From contig NZ_CP114599.1 in the NCBI RefSeq assembly GCF_027286305.1, forward strand, positions 3,691,001-3,755,000: a stretch of DNA of 64,000 bases. Reading direction: 5' to 3'. The notes under the pieces are model-generated. The model was not told the DNA's origin. It did no database searches and saw only the letters and a program-made list of their open reading frames with translations. The translations under genes were made by a program, and so were the position numbers. This DNA comes from Phenylobacterium sp. NIBR 498073. GTDB lineage: Bacteria; Pseudomonadota; Alphaproteobacteria; Caulobacterales; Caulobacteraceae. Shown here in pieces: positions 34,619-42,458 of this stretch (within the stretch, counting starts at the first letter, position 1; each line of letters begins with the position of its first letter).

Positions 34619-34661
34619 CCCTCAGAACAACCAACGAATTTTCGAGAATAGGATTTAAGAC

Positions 34662-35798
34662 ATGGCCGTTCTGAACGAAGAACAGAGCATGCTCCGCGAC
34701 GCGGCGAAGAGCTGGGTCCAGGAAAAGAGCCCGGTCACCGCCTTCCGCAAGATGCGCGACTCCGGCGTCGAGCTCGGCTACGACGCCGCCGCCTGGAACG
34801 AGCAGGCCGAAATGGGCTGGGCCGGGGTCATCATCCCGGAAGACTTCGGCGGGTCGAACTTCGGCTACCTGTCGATGGGCCTGATCCTTGAGGAGATGGG
34901 CCGCACGCTCACCGCCTCGCCGCTGCTGGCCTCGGGCCTGGCCGCCGCCAGCGCCCTGATCCTGGGCGGCGACGACGCCCAGAAGGGCGAGTACCTGCCG
35001 AAAATTGCCGACGGCTCGCTGGTCGCCACGCTCGCCGTTGACGAAGGCGCCCACCACGCCCCGGAAAAGGTCGCGCTGGAAGCCAAGAAGTCGGGCGCCG
35101 GCTACACCCTGAACGGCAAGAAGACCTTCGTGCTCGAAGGTCCGGGCGCCGGCCTGCTCATCGTCTCGGCCCGCACCAGCGGCAAGCCGGGCGACAAGGA
35201 CGGCATCAGCCTGTTCCTGGTGCCGGCCGACGCCAAGGGCGTGACCAAGCAGAACCTGAAGCAGGCCGACAGCCGCGGCGTCTCGAACATCTCGTTCGAC
35301 AACGTCGAGGTTTCCGCCGACGCCCTGCTGGGCGCCGAAGGCAAGGGCTGGGACGTGCTGGAAGCGACCCTCGACCGCGCCCGCGCGGGCGTGGCCGCCG
35401 AAATGCTCGGCGCCGCGGTCCAGGCCTTCGAAACCACGCTCGACTACCTGAAGGTCCGCGTTCAGTTCGGCCAGGTCATCGGTTCGTTCCAGGCCCTGCA
35501 GCACCGCGCGGCCAAGATGTTCACCGACCTGGAACTGGCCCGCTCGGCCGTCGAAGCCGCCCTGGCGGCGATCGACGCCGGCAGCCCGGACGTGCCGGAG
35601 CTGGTGTCGCTGGCCAAGGCCAAGATGGGCGACGTCTTCCACCTCGTCTCCAACGAGATGGTCCAGATGCACGGCGGCATCGGCATGACCGACGCCCACG
35701 ACGCGGGCTTCTACCTGAAGCGCGCCCGTGCGGCCGAGGCGGCCTATGGCAGCCAGTCGTACCACCGCGACCGCTACGCCCGCATCCAGGGCTACTAA
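34662..35798 (+). CDS. Acyl-CoA dehydrogenase-like protein, probable non-catalytic partner
   Basis: 378 residues with the acyl-CoA dehydrogenase fold (MAVLNEEQSMLRDAAKSWV; MGWAGVIIPEDFGGSNFGYL; LATLAVDEGAHHAPEKVALE; VRVQFGQVIGSFQALQHRAAKM; MHGGIGMTDAHDAGFYLKRA). It is a distant relative of the four preceding paralogues. At the medium-chain Glu position (YEGT) it has AYGS, and at the isovaleryl/steroid-type position it has TLDRAR, Asp not Glu, so neither known catalytic Glu is present. Such subunits occur in alpha2beta2 dehydrogenases of steroid degradation. It ends in a terminator, closing the array. Confidence 0.85.
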   Translation: MAVLNEEQSMLRDAAKSWVQEKSPVTAFRKMRDSGVELGYDAAAWNEQAEMGWAGVIIPEDFGGSNFGYLSMGLILEEMGRTLTASPLLASGLAAASALILGGDDAQKGEYLPKIADGSLVATLAVDEGAHHAPEKVALEAKKSGAGYTLNGKKTFVLEGPGAGLLIVSARTSGKPGDKDGISLFLVPADAKGVTKQNLKQADSRGVSNISFDNVEVSADALLGAEGKGWDVLEATLDRARAGVAAEMLGAAVQAFETTLDYLKVRVQFGQVIGSFQALQHRAAKMFTDLELARSAVEAALAAIDAGSPDVPELVSLAKAKMGDVFHLVSNEMVQMHGGIGMTDAHDAGFYLKRARAAEAAYGSQSYHRDRYARIQGY

Positions 35799-35810
35799 GA
35801 CCTTGAGCTT

Positions 35811-35834
35811 CGCGCCCCGGCCCGCCGGGGCGCG
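35811..35834 (+). other. Perfect 10-bp hairpin
   Basis: CGCGCCCCGG, loop CCCG, CCGGGGCGCG, 13 bases after the stop of the fifth dehydrogenase gene. No T-run; it precedes the true terminator and may protect the mRNA 3' end. Confidence 0.6.
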
Positions 35835-35855
35835 GGGTCATGGAGAGCAAACGAA

Positions 35856-35885
35856 GCCCCGCCAGCGCAAGCCGGCGGGGTTTTT
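35856..35885 (+). terminator. Rho-independent terminator of the dehydrogenase array
   Basis: Stem CCCCGCC (35857-35863)/GGCGGGG (35874-35880) with an inner GC-GCAA-GC tetraloop, followed by TTTTTG. A textbook intrinsic terminator 58 bp after the last dehydrogenase stop. Confidence 0.85.
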
Positions 35886-36122
35886 GTTTGGGGGCTAGCG
35901 GCGGCTGCTGGCGCCGGCCGCCAAGCCGCTCCGCCGCATCAGGGACATTTTCGTTAGGCCCCAGCGCGCATGACGAGCAACGTCTCGCCAGTCTACATGC
36001 TGTGTCACACAACGACACAGGACGGCCCGTCAACGAACATAGTTGGCGTGACTATTGATTTGTACTGGTCGCTAATATTACCACCGAGGAATAGAAATCC
36101 GGGACGAGTCGGAGGGGAAGCT

Positions 36123-37676
36123 ATGTCGTCTGAGTTTTTGAGGAACTTTGGTTTCGACGAGGACCCTTTCGCCTCCACCAATGCCGCAGACGAGCCACTC
36201 ATTGGGCAATACTTCGTTGAGCCGCCCTTTTTTCCAGCTGTTGTGGGGGACCCTAGGGTCCCAAAGAGCAACGTCGTCTTTGCGCCGCGCGGCGGGGGAA
36301 AAACCGCACAAAAGATAATGATCGAGCGCAAAAGCGCGGATGCAAACGAAAATTTCCTTTGCATTTCGTACGACAGCTTTCCTGTCGATAACCTACCCAA
36401 GGACAAGCTGGTTCCGGTCGAATTTCACCTCAACAACATATGTAGAACATTACTACTCGCAATATTATTGCGAATAGAGGACGCGAAACTTCCTCCGGGC
36501 GCGCTCGACAAAACTGACAAGATGCTCATCGTTTCAATGTCACGAGAGCTTTTAGGGCCAATAACTTCGGAGAAGTTCAGAGATTCTCTTAATTCCATAA
36601 AGTCCATGGGCGACAAGGCCGCGGACGCCTGGAATCGATACGGCGGAGTGATTGTAACTCTCGTAAATGCCATTTCGGCACGATTTGATTTCGGAAAGCT
36701 TGAACCCGCGCACTCCGAATTTCAACCAAACAGCGAGAGCATTCGATTCAAGTTCGCCTCGTTGATTTCTCTCGCGAGGAAAATTGGATATTCATCGACT
36801 TACATACTTGTCGATAGAGTCGATGAAATTGTCTTTACGGCTAGAGACGCAGAGCGTGCCTTCCAATTCCTCGAGTCGCTCCTGATAGATTTGCCCCTGC
36901 TCGAAACGCCAGGGGTCGCCTTCAAGTTCTTTCTTTGGGATCAAATGAAAGAGCATTATCAGAGCGCGGGCGGCCGCCCAGATCGCCTTTTGGAATACAC
37001 GCTCAATTGGTCCGTCGAGGAGCTCGCACGCGTACTTCAACGTCGACTTCAAAGTTATTCAGCAGGGAAGGTTTCACGCTTTGATGAACTCCTGGCTGAA
37101 GACACGCCGTACGACGTTCATAAGCTCGTCGCATACTTCGCTCACGGCTCCCCCCGGGACATGGTGCGCATTTGCAAGAAAATCACAGATGAGCATACTA
37201 GATCCGGCAAGTTTTCCGCGAAAATTGAGTTTCGCACGGTGAAATCGGCCATTATGGCGTTCTCAACCGAACGAGCACGCGAGCTATACGGCGAGCACTT
37301 CTCTGAAATTAGAAAAGTTGACGGCCTCAACTTTACCATTAGCGCCCTCGCGAGCTCTGTATTCCGCGTTTCTCAGCAGGCGGCGCGAGCAAAGGTCCAG
37401 AAATGGCTTGCATCGGGCGCAGTTGTAAAAATCGGCGACGTTCCGAATCCGGGAAATCGTCCACAATATTTGTACGGCATTGTTGATCCCCGCTTGGCGG
37501 TTGCGGTCCTATCAGAGGCAAGCATCGAAGAAGCCGTCGAGGATTTCTTGAAAATTTGCCCCCACTGTCAGAGCCTCCGGATTGCAGTCGAAGGCGACAT
37601 CACTTGTCCCGATTGTCAGGGTAACTTCAAAAGTGATGGCGCGACGACGCTCGCAGATGTCATTACTCGACACTAG
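36123..37676 (+). CDS. P-loop ATPase, Sll1717 family, with winged helix and zinc ribbon
   Basis: 517 residues. N-terminus FLRNFGFDEDPFASTNAADE and IGQYFVEPPFF match the Sll1717-type P-loop ATPase family. Walker A is FAPRGGGKTAQK (residues about 57-66, Ala replacing the first Gly), Walker B is YILVDRVDEI (about 230) and GSPRDMVRICKKI (about 345) is a sensor-2-like segment. A winged-helix-like region follows (ALASSVFRVSQQAARAKVQ) and the C-terminus is a zinc ribbon (CPHC and CPDC). G+C and codon use (AAT, ATA, TTA, AGA codons) are clearly lower than all neighbours, so it was probably acquired. Related ATPases lie in defence islands; an anti-phage role is inference. Confidence 0.8.
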   Translation: MSSEFLRNFGFDEDPFASTNAADEPLIGQYFVEPPFFPAVVGDPRVPKSNVVFAPRGGGKTAQKIMIERKSADANENFLCISYDSFPVDNLPKDKLVPVEFHLNNICRTLLLAILLRIEDAKLPPGALDKTDKMLIVSMSRELLGPITSEKFRDSLNSIKSMGDKAADAWNRYGGVIVTLVNAISARFDFGKLEPAHSEFQPNSESIRFKFASLISLARKIGYSSTYILVDRVDEIVFTARDAERAFQFLESLLIDLPLLETPGVAFKFFLWDQMKEHYQSAGGRPDRLLEYTLNWSVEELARVLQRRLQSYSAGKVSRFDELLAEDTPYDVHKLVAYFAHGSPRDMVRICKKITDEHTRSGKFSAKIEFRTVKSAIMAFSTERARELYGEHFSEIRKVDGLNFTISALASSVFRVSQQAARAKVQKWLASGAVVKIGDVPNPGNRPQYLYGIVDPRLAVAVLSEASIEEAVEDFLKICPHCQSLRIAVEGDITCPDCQGNFKSDGATTLADVITRH

Positions 37677-37701
37677 TCGAGCATCGTAGCGGGAGCTCGA
37701 C
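37676..37701 (+). other. Inverted repeat at the ATPase stop codon
   Basis: GTCGAGC (37676-37682) and GCTCGAC (37695-37701), perfect seven-base arms with a 12-base loop, beginning at the last base of the ATPase stop. No T-run follows. It marks the return to GC-rich sequence and could be a weak terminator or the islet's edge. Confidence 0.4.
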
Positions 37702-37777
37702 CTAAGCCAAATTGCTCAACGAGGGGCAAGGGGCGCCACGTCCGCTTCCGACGCCCCGGCGCGCGATGCTCCGCGCC

Positions 37778-38545
37778 ATGGCCCGGCCTCCCTCCCCGCC
37801 CCTGCCCGTCATCGACCACAAGGGCGGCGCCAAGGCGAGCCAGTACCACCCGAACCTCGGCTGGGAGATCTGCCAGCGGATCTGCGACGGGCTGACGATC
37901 AAGGAGATCGCCGCCGATCCGGCCATGCCGTCCTACGCCACCATCTTTCACTGGCGGAAGATGCACCCGGAGTTCGCGGCGATGTACGACGCCTGCCGCG
38001 ACAAGCTGGCCTGGAAGCGGCAGATGGAGGCCGCCTCGCTCGCGCGGGCGAGCGCGGCGCGGCGTGAGCAGGAGGTGGCGCGCGGCCTGCGCCGGCGGCG
38101 GCCGGCGGGGGCCGGGCGCAAGAGCACCTTTACGATGGAGGCGGCGCTGGCGGTGTGCGTGCGGCTGGCCGCCGGCCAGGCGCTGAGCGCCATCTGCGCG
38201 CGCCCGGACATGCCGTCGCTGAAGGCGGTCTATACCTGGCTGAAGCGGTTCCCGGTGTTCGAGGCCATGTACCTGACCGCGCGCGACGAACAGCGCATGT
38301 GGCTGGAGCTGAAGATCGAGCACGTGATCGGCTCGTGCCACTGGACGCAGTTCGAGGCGGCCAAGGCGCAGGTGGCGCAGCTGCAGGAACGGCTGGGGCG
38401 GCTGACGCCCAAGCACTATCGGCCGGGCGGGCGGGCGGCGCCGGTGACGCTGGAGGGCGAGGCGTTTTCCGGCCCGCTGTTCGGCGACCACAGCGGGCGG
38501 GTCACGCGGGGGCCTTGGCTGAACGGGGTGCTGGACGAGGATTGA
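37778..38545 (+). CDS. Terminase small-subunit-like protein with duplicated domain
   Basis: About 255 residues. Two copies of a helix-turn-helix module resembling phage terminase small subunits: ICQRICDGLTIKEIAADPAM followed by PSYATIFHWRKMHPEFAAMY (about residues 28-68), and ALAVCVRLAAGQALSAICAR followed by PDMPSLKAVYTWLKRFPVFE (about 124-162). A basic linker RGLRRRRPAGAGRKS joins them. No portal, large terminase or other phage gene is nearby. The start is uncertain: ATG 37778, ATG 37766 and TTG 37712 are all in frame and none has a clear ribosome site. Composition is normal for the chromosome, unlike the adjacent ATPase. May be a domesticated DNA-binding protein. Confidence 0.65.
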   Translation: MARPPSPPLPVIDHKGGAKASQYHPNLGWEICQRICDGLTIKEIAADPAMPSYATIFHWRKMHPEFAAMYDACRDKLAWKRQMEAASLARASAARREQEVARGLRRRRPAGAGRKSTFTMEAALAVCVRLAAGQALSAICARPDMPSLKAVYTWLKRFPVFEAMYLTARDEQRMWLELKIEHVIGSCHWTQFEAAKAQVAQLQERLGRLTPKHYRPGGRAAPVTLEGEAFSGPLFGDHSGRVTRGPWLNGVLDED

Positions 38546-38556
38546 GCCTGCTCGCG

Positions 38557-38698
38557 TGTCATCCCGGAAGCCGCGCAGCGGCTGTCCGGGATCCATTCGC
38601 GGCGACGCCGGCAGGATGGGCCGGGGCCGAGCCGGGTCCTGATCCATCCGGTGTTCATGGGTCCCGGTCTTCGGCCTGCGGCCGAAACCGGGATGACA
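38557..38698. repeat. TGTCATCCCGG-type intergenic repeat, inverted complete copy
   Basis: 142-bp copy lying in the opposite orientation to those at 5879 and 10074. Its reverse complement begins TGTCATCCCGGTTTCGGC and runs through GACCGGGACCCATGAACACC and GAATGGATCCCGGACA to TTCCGGGATGACA, matching block for block. It occupies the gap between the convergent terminase-like and aspartyl-protease genes. Confidence 0.8.
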
Positions 38699-38717
38699 GT
38701 CGTGGGGGACGATTGGC

Positions 38718-40541
38718 TCAGTAGTAGTCCTTCAGGGTCAGCGGGACCTGGGTTCCGTCCTGCAGGGTGAGGGTCAGGACCTGGCCGGCCGGGGCGGTGC
38801 GCAGCGGCGTGAAGCCGGCGACGCCGAGCTCTGCGGCCGGGCGACCGTCGATCGCGGTGATCAGCTGGCCGGCCTTGAGGCCCGCGGCCTCGGCCGGCGA
38901 GCCGGGCGCGACCAGGGCGATGGTGAGACCGCCCTCGGCGGGGCGCGCCAGGGCGCCGGCGCGGTCCTTGACGAACGGGGCGGCCAGGGCGTCGGCGCGC
39001 GGGGTCAGCAGCAGGCGGTTTCGCGCGTAGTCGGTGGTCAGGCCGAAGCGGCTGAGCACCGGCATGCCGACGTTGCCGGAGGTGTGGCCGATGTTGAAGA
39101 CGCTGTTGTCCTCGTCGCCGAACACGGCCGGGACGTCGCGCACCGCCATGCCGCCGATGGCGATGGTCTTGACCGTGGCGATGGTGCGGGTGCGCGGGCC
39201 GCCGGCCCCGACGCCGCCGGAGAGCACCTTGGAGGCTGGGCGATCGGCCAGCATCGCCTGCGGCTTCCAGTAGTTGGGATAGACCAGCATCGGCGAGCCG
39301 TTGCCGAGGTCGAAGTGCATCAGCACCGGGTCTGCGCCCTCGATCGAGACGGGGATCGCGTGCAGGCCGCCGACATTGCTGACCGGCACGGCGACGGCGC
39401 CGGCCGGGGCCTGATAGGCGGCGGGGTCGTGGAAGGTGATGGTCTTGCCGGCGAAGTCGAGCTGGACGGTCAGGGCGTTCAGCACCTCCTTGCCGAGGAT
39501 GGCCGGCAGCGGGCGGCCGACGCCGGCGGCGATCGGCGACAGGTCCATGAGCGCGACGGTGATGTCCTTCAGCTCCACCTCGCCCAGCTTCAGGGTGACG
39601 CCGCTGGCCAGCTCTGCGACGTCGCGCCCGCCGGTGCCGAGGGCGGCGACCAGGCCGGTCGGCTTGATCCCCAGCTTTTCGGCATAGGCCTTGTCGAGCA
39701 CGGTGACCTCGGCCCCGCTGTCGAGCATGACCGGGGTCTCTGCGCCGTTGACCGCGGCCGGGATGACGATGCGGTTGCCGAGGAACAGCTCGAAGGCCAG
39801 CGGCGTGGTCGCCGCGCGGCCCTGCGGGAAGCTGTAGATCCGCCGCGAGGCTGGCCGCGCGAAGGCGGCCGCGTCCGGGGCCGGGTCGATGTCGACCGAG
39901 GTCAGGACGGTGGTCAGGACCAGCGGCTCGCCCTGCGTCTGCTGGACCTGGCGGAAGGCCATGCGCACGCCCTCGACCATGCGCCAGTCGTCGTAGCGGG
40001 TGAGCGTGGGCACGCCCTCCTCGGTCGTGCGGTCGGCGAGCAGGGCGCCGCTGGCCGGGTCGAGCAGCAGCTCGTAGGCCGCGCCGCCGGCGAAGGCCAC
40101 GCGCAGCACCTGAACGGTCTTGCCCTCGAAGGTCTCGTCCGGAGCCAGGGTCACCGGGCCGTGGGCGCCGTCGAAGGCGTCGTCGAAGGCGGTCAGCCGG
40201 CGGCGCGCGGCCTCCTGGGCGGCGGGCTCGCCGGCGTCCTCGACCTGGCCGCTGAGGGTGATCGTCCAGCCGCCGTCGGCGGTCAGGGCGCGGCGCATGT
40301 CGGCCGAGCCGACGGCGATGTGCTCGGCGGTGCGGCCCGGCTCCATGCGGCGCTGGACCGTGCCCTTGAAGCGGCCGTTGTCCATGGTTCCGGCCACGGC
40401 CAGCCCTTCGGCCTTCGCGAACGGCGCGCCGCCGCGCCAGGCGACGTAGCGGGCCAGCGCGTCGGCGGCCGGGTCGGCGTGAGCGGCGGCGGCCGGGGCC
40501 AGCAGGGCGATGACCGCGGCGGCGGCGAGCAGGGACTTCAT
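38718..40541 (-). CDS. Secreted double aspartyl-protease-fold protein with PDZ domain
   Basis: 607 residues with a Sec signal (MKSLLAAAAVIALLAPAAAAHA). Residues about 30-240 form a lipoprotein-like N-domain; then a retropepsin-type domain with PVMLDSGAEVTVLDKAYAEKLG (catalytic DSG), a second similar lobe in which the motif is VLMHFDLGNGSPMLV (DLG, degenerate), and a C-terminal PDZ domain (IALVAPGSPAEAAGLKAGQL). This is the family annotated as aspartyl protease/PDZ proteins in Caulobacterales and Sphingomonadales. Periplasmic; substrate unknown. Start at 40541 follows CAGGAG. The second lobe may have lost catalysis or may complete a pseudo-dimer. Confidence 0.85.
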   Translation of the reverse strand: MKSLLAAAAVIALLAPAAAAHADPAADALARYVAWRGGAPFAKAEGLAVAGTMDNGRFKGTVQRRMEPGRTAEHIAVGSADMRRALTADGGWTITLSGQVEDAGEPAAQEAARRRLTAFDDAFDGAHGPVTLAPDETFEGKTVQVLRVAFAGGAAYELLLDPASGALLADRTTEEGVPTLTRYDDWRMVEGVRMAFRQVQQTQGEPLVLTTVLTSVDIDPAPDAAAFARPASRRIYSFPQGRAATTPLAFELFLGNRIVIPAAVNGAETPVMLDSGAEVTVLDKAYAEKLGIKPTGLVAALGTGGRDVAELASGVTLKLGEVELKDITVALMDLSPIAAGVGRPLPAILGKEVLNALTVQLDFAGKTITFHDPAAYQAPAGAVAVPVSNVGGLHAIPVSIEGADPVLMHFDLGNGSPMLVYPNYWKPQAMLADRPASKVLSGGVGAGGPRTRTIATVKTIAIGGMAVRDVPAVFGDEDNSVFNIGHTSGNVGMPVLSRFGLTTDYARNRLLLTPRADALAAPFVKDRAGALARPAEGGLTIALVAPGSPAEAAGLKAGQLITAIDGRPAAELGVAGFTPLRTAPAGQVLTLTLQDGTQVPLTLKDYY

Positions 40542-40739
40542 GGCTAGGGCTCCTGAAACAGCGCCGTCATTTGCGCCGCCGGGGCATGCCTCGTCCAATT
40601 AAGCTGCGGTAAGGATTGGCGTTTTCGGCCGATTTCGTCGTACGGGCGGCGGGCTTGGTCGATCAGCCGCCGCGCGCGGCGGTGGAGCGGCCGGCGCCGG
40701 GGATGCTAAGGGCCTTGCTTCCGACCACGGAGAGTTCGC

Positions 40740-41609
40740 ATGCACGGGCCGACGTCGCACTTCTACTTCTCGCAGCGCCTGCGCCTGCACTATGTCGATT
40801 GGGGCAACGAGGGGGCCCCGCCGCTCTTGCTGGTGCACGGCGGGCGCGACCATTGCCGCAACTGGGACTGGGTCGCCGAGCGGCTGCGCGAGCGCTACCA
40901 CGTCATCGCCCCGGACCTGCGCGGGCACGGCGACAGCGCCTGGGCGATCGGCGGCGGCTACGACATGAGCGCCTATCTCTACGACATCGCCCAGCTGGTG
41001 CATCAGAAGGCGATGGCGCCGGTGACGATCATCTCGCACTCGATGGGGGCCGGGATCTGCCTGAACTACTGCGGGGCGTTCCCCGACCAGGTGAAGAAGA
41101 TCGTCGCCATCGAGGGGCTGGGCCCCTCGCCGAAGGTGATGGCCGAGCAGTCCAAGAAGGGCGTCGATGCGCGCCTGCGCGACTGGATCGCCGACCGCCG
41201 CGAGAACTCGGGCCGCGCGCCGCGCCGCTACGCCAGCCTGGACGAGGCGACGGCGCGGATGGCCGAGGAGAACCCGCACCTGTCGGCCGAGCAGGCCCGC
41301 CACCTGACCGTCTATGGCGCGCACCAGAACGAGGACGGCACCTTCTCGTGGAAGTTCGACAACCACGCCCGCTGGGGCGGGGTCGGCGGGCTGTCGCACG
41401 CCGACCAGCACCAGCTGTGGCGCAACATCACCTGCCCGGTGCTGCTGATGCGCGGCATGGAGTCGTGGGCCTCGGACCCGGTCGAGGACGGGCGGATCGA
41501 GAACTTCGCCAACGCCCGGCTGGTCAATTTCGAGGGCGCCGGCCACTGGGTGCACCACGACAAGCTGGACGAGTTCATGCGCGAGACCGAAGCTTTCCTC
41601 GCCGAGTGA
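40740..41609 (+). CDS. Alpha/beta hydrolase
   Basis: 289-residue cytoplasmic alpha/beta hydrolase. LLLVHGGRDHCRNWDWVAERL is the oxyanion-hole strand, IISHSMGAGICLNY the nucleophile elbow (Ser in SHSMGA), LLMRGMESWASDP holds a candidate acid and FEGAGHWVHHDKLDEF the catalytic His. Closest in look to haloalkane-dehalogenase/epoxide-hydrolase-like esterases, but without diagnostic halide residues. Ribosome site GGAGAG at nine bases. Transcribed alone; substrate unknown. Confidence 0.87.
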   Translation: MHGPTSHFYFSQRLRLHYVDWGNEGAPPLLLVHGGRDHCRNWDWVAERLRERYHVIAPDLRGHGDSAWAIGGGYDMSAYLYDIAQLVHQKAMAPVTIISHSMGAGICLNYCGAFPDQVKKIVAIEGLGPSPKVMAEQSKKGVDARLRDWIADRRENSGRAPRRYASLDEATARMAEENPHLSAEQARHLTVYGAHQNEDGTFSWKFDNHARWGGVGGLSHADQHQLWRNITCPVLLMRGMESWASDPVEDGRIENFANARLVNFEGAGHWVHHDKLDEFMRETEAFLAE

Positions 41610-41701
41610 GGATGCAGCCGATGCGCAGGTGACCACCCTGCCGGGTTTGCTGTAAGGGCTGCGCACCGCTGCGTGTGTCCGGCGGGCGTTCGGGGCGTAG
41701 C

Positions 41702-42454
41702 ATGCAGTCGGTGTCTCTGGGGAGTTGGTTCGGAGGCGACGGCGATCCGCAGGCGCCCTGCGACGCGGCCGTGGTGATCCCGACGGTGCTGCGGCCGGCG
41801 CTGCTGGCCAGCCTGGAGTCGGTGTTCCGCCAGGACCTGGACGGCCGTATCCAGGTGCTGATCGGGGTCGATGCGCCGCGGCCAACGCCGCCGGCGCTGC
41901 TGGGGCTGATCGCCCGGCGGCCGGCGAACGTCTCGGTGCTGCTGCTGACCCTGCCCTACTCGACCTCGGTCCGGCACGGCGGCGTCCATCGGGCGACCGA
42001 CGGCGGGTCGCTGCGCTCGATCCTGACCTTCATGGCCGCCAGCCGGCATGTCGCCTATCTCGACGACGACAACGCCTGGGAGCGCGACCACCTGTCGAGC
42101 CTGCGCGCGGCGATCGCCGGCAAGGCCTGGGCCTACTCCCTGCGGATGCTGGTCGACGAGGCCAGCGGCGAGGAGCTGGGGATCGACCGCTGGGATTCGG
42201 TCGGACCGGACCGCGGCCGCTTCGCCGCGCGCGGCGGCTTCGTCGACCCCAACTGCCTCATGATCGACAAGCTGCTTGCCCTGCCCACCCTGGGCCGGTG
42301 GTCGCAGGGGCCGGGCATGCAGTCGGACCGCGCCTTCTTCGACGCGATCCGGCGGGCCGCGCACGGCCACGTGCCGCGACCGACGACCCGCTACTCGGTG
42401 CGGCCGGACAACGACGTGTTCCGCGGCTTCATAGCCGAGGGCGTGGAGTTCTAG
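41702..42454 (+). CDS. GT-A (family 2-like) glycosyltransferase
   Basis: 250 residues. The nucleotide-sugar domain starts AAVVIPTVLRPALLASLESV and carries the acidic metal-binding motif VAYLDDDNAWERDHLSSLRAA. QVLIGVDAPRPTP and GGFVDPNCLMIDK fit a GT2-type fold with an acceptor loop. No membrane helix. Start at ATG 41702; a GTG at 41675 would add nine residues. Likely adds a sugar to a surface polysaccharide or small acceptor, but there is no polysaccharide cluster around it to name one. Confidence 0.78.
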   Translation: MQSVSLGSWFGGDGDPQAPCDAAVVIPTVLRPALLASLESVFRQDLDGRIQVLIGVDAPRPTPPALLGLIARRPANVSVLLLTLPYSTSVRHGGVHRATDGGSLRSILTFMAASRHVAYLDDDNAWERDHLSSLRAAIAGKAWAYSLRMLVDEASGEELGIDRWDSVGPDRGRFAARGGFVDPNCLMIDKLLALPTLGRWSQGPGMQSDRAFFDAIRRAAHGHVPRPTTRYSVRPDNDVFRGFIAEGVEF

Positions 42455-42458
42455 TTCA

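Larger units (their letters stand above)
35799..36122. other. Intergenic region after the dehydrogenase array
   Basis: 324 bp without a gene. It holds two hairpins (35811-35834 and the terminator at 35856-35885), then a transition from GC-rich sequence to AT-richer sequence near 36040 that marks the left edge of the ATPase islet. An inverted repeat TGTGTC (36001-36006)/GACACA (36014-36019) with a seven-base spacer is a possible operator. The SD of the ATPase gene (CGGAGGGG) ends the region. Confidence 0.6.

Noticed and set aside
34662-35798. Fifth dehydrogenase as an ordinary catalytic short-chain enzyme
   Set aside because: Glu is missing at both known catalytic positions (AYGS and TLDRAR), so I describe it as a probable partner subunit.
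37778-38545. Prophage around the terminase-like gene
   Set aside because: No integrase, portal, capsid, tail or large terminase gene and no attachment repeats nearby; a single gene is not a prophage.
40594-40620. CtrA box near 40600 (TTAA-GCTGCGG-TAAG)
   Set aside because: The second half-site is TAAG rather than TTAA and the site is not well placed for either neighbouring gene.
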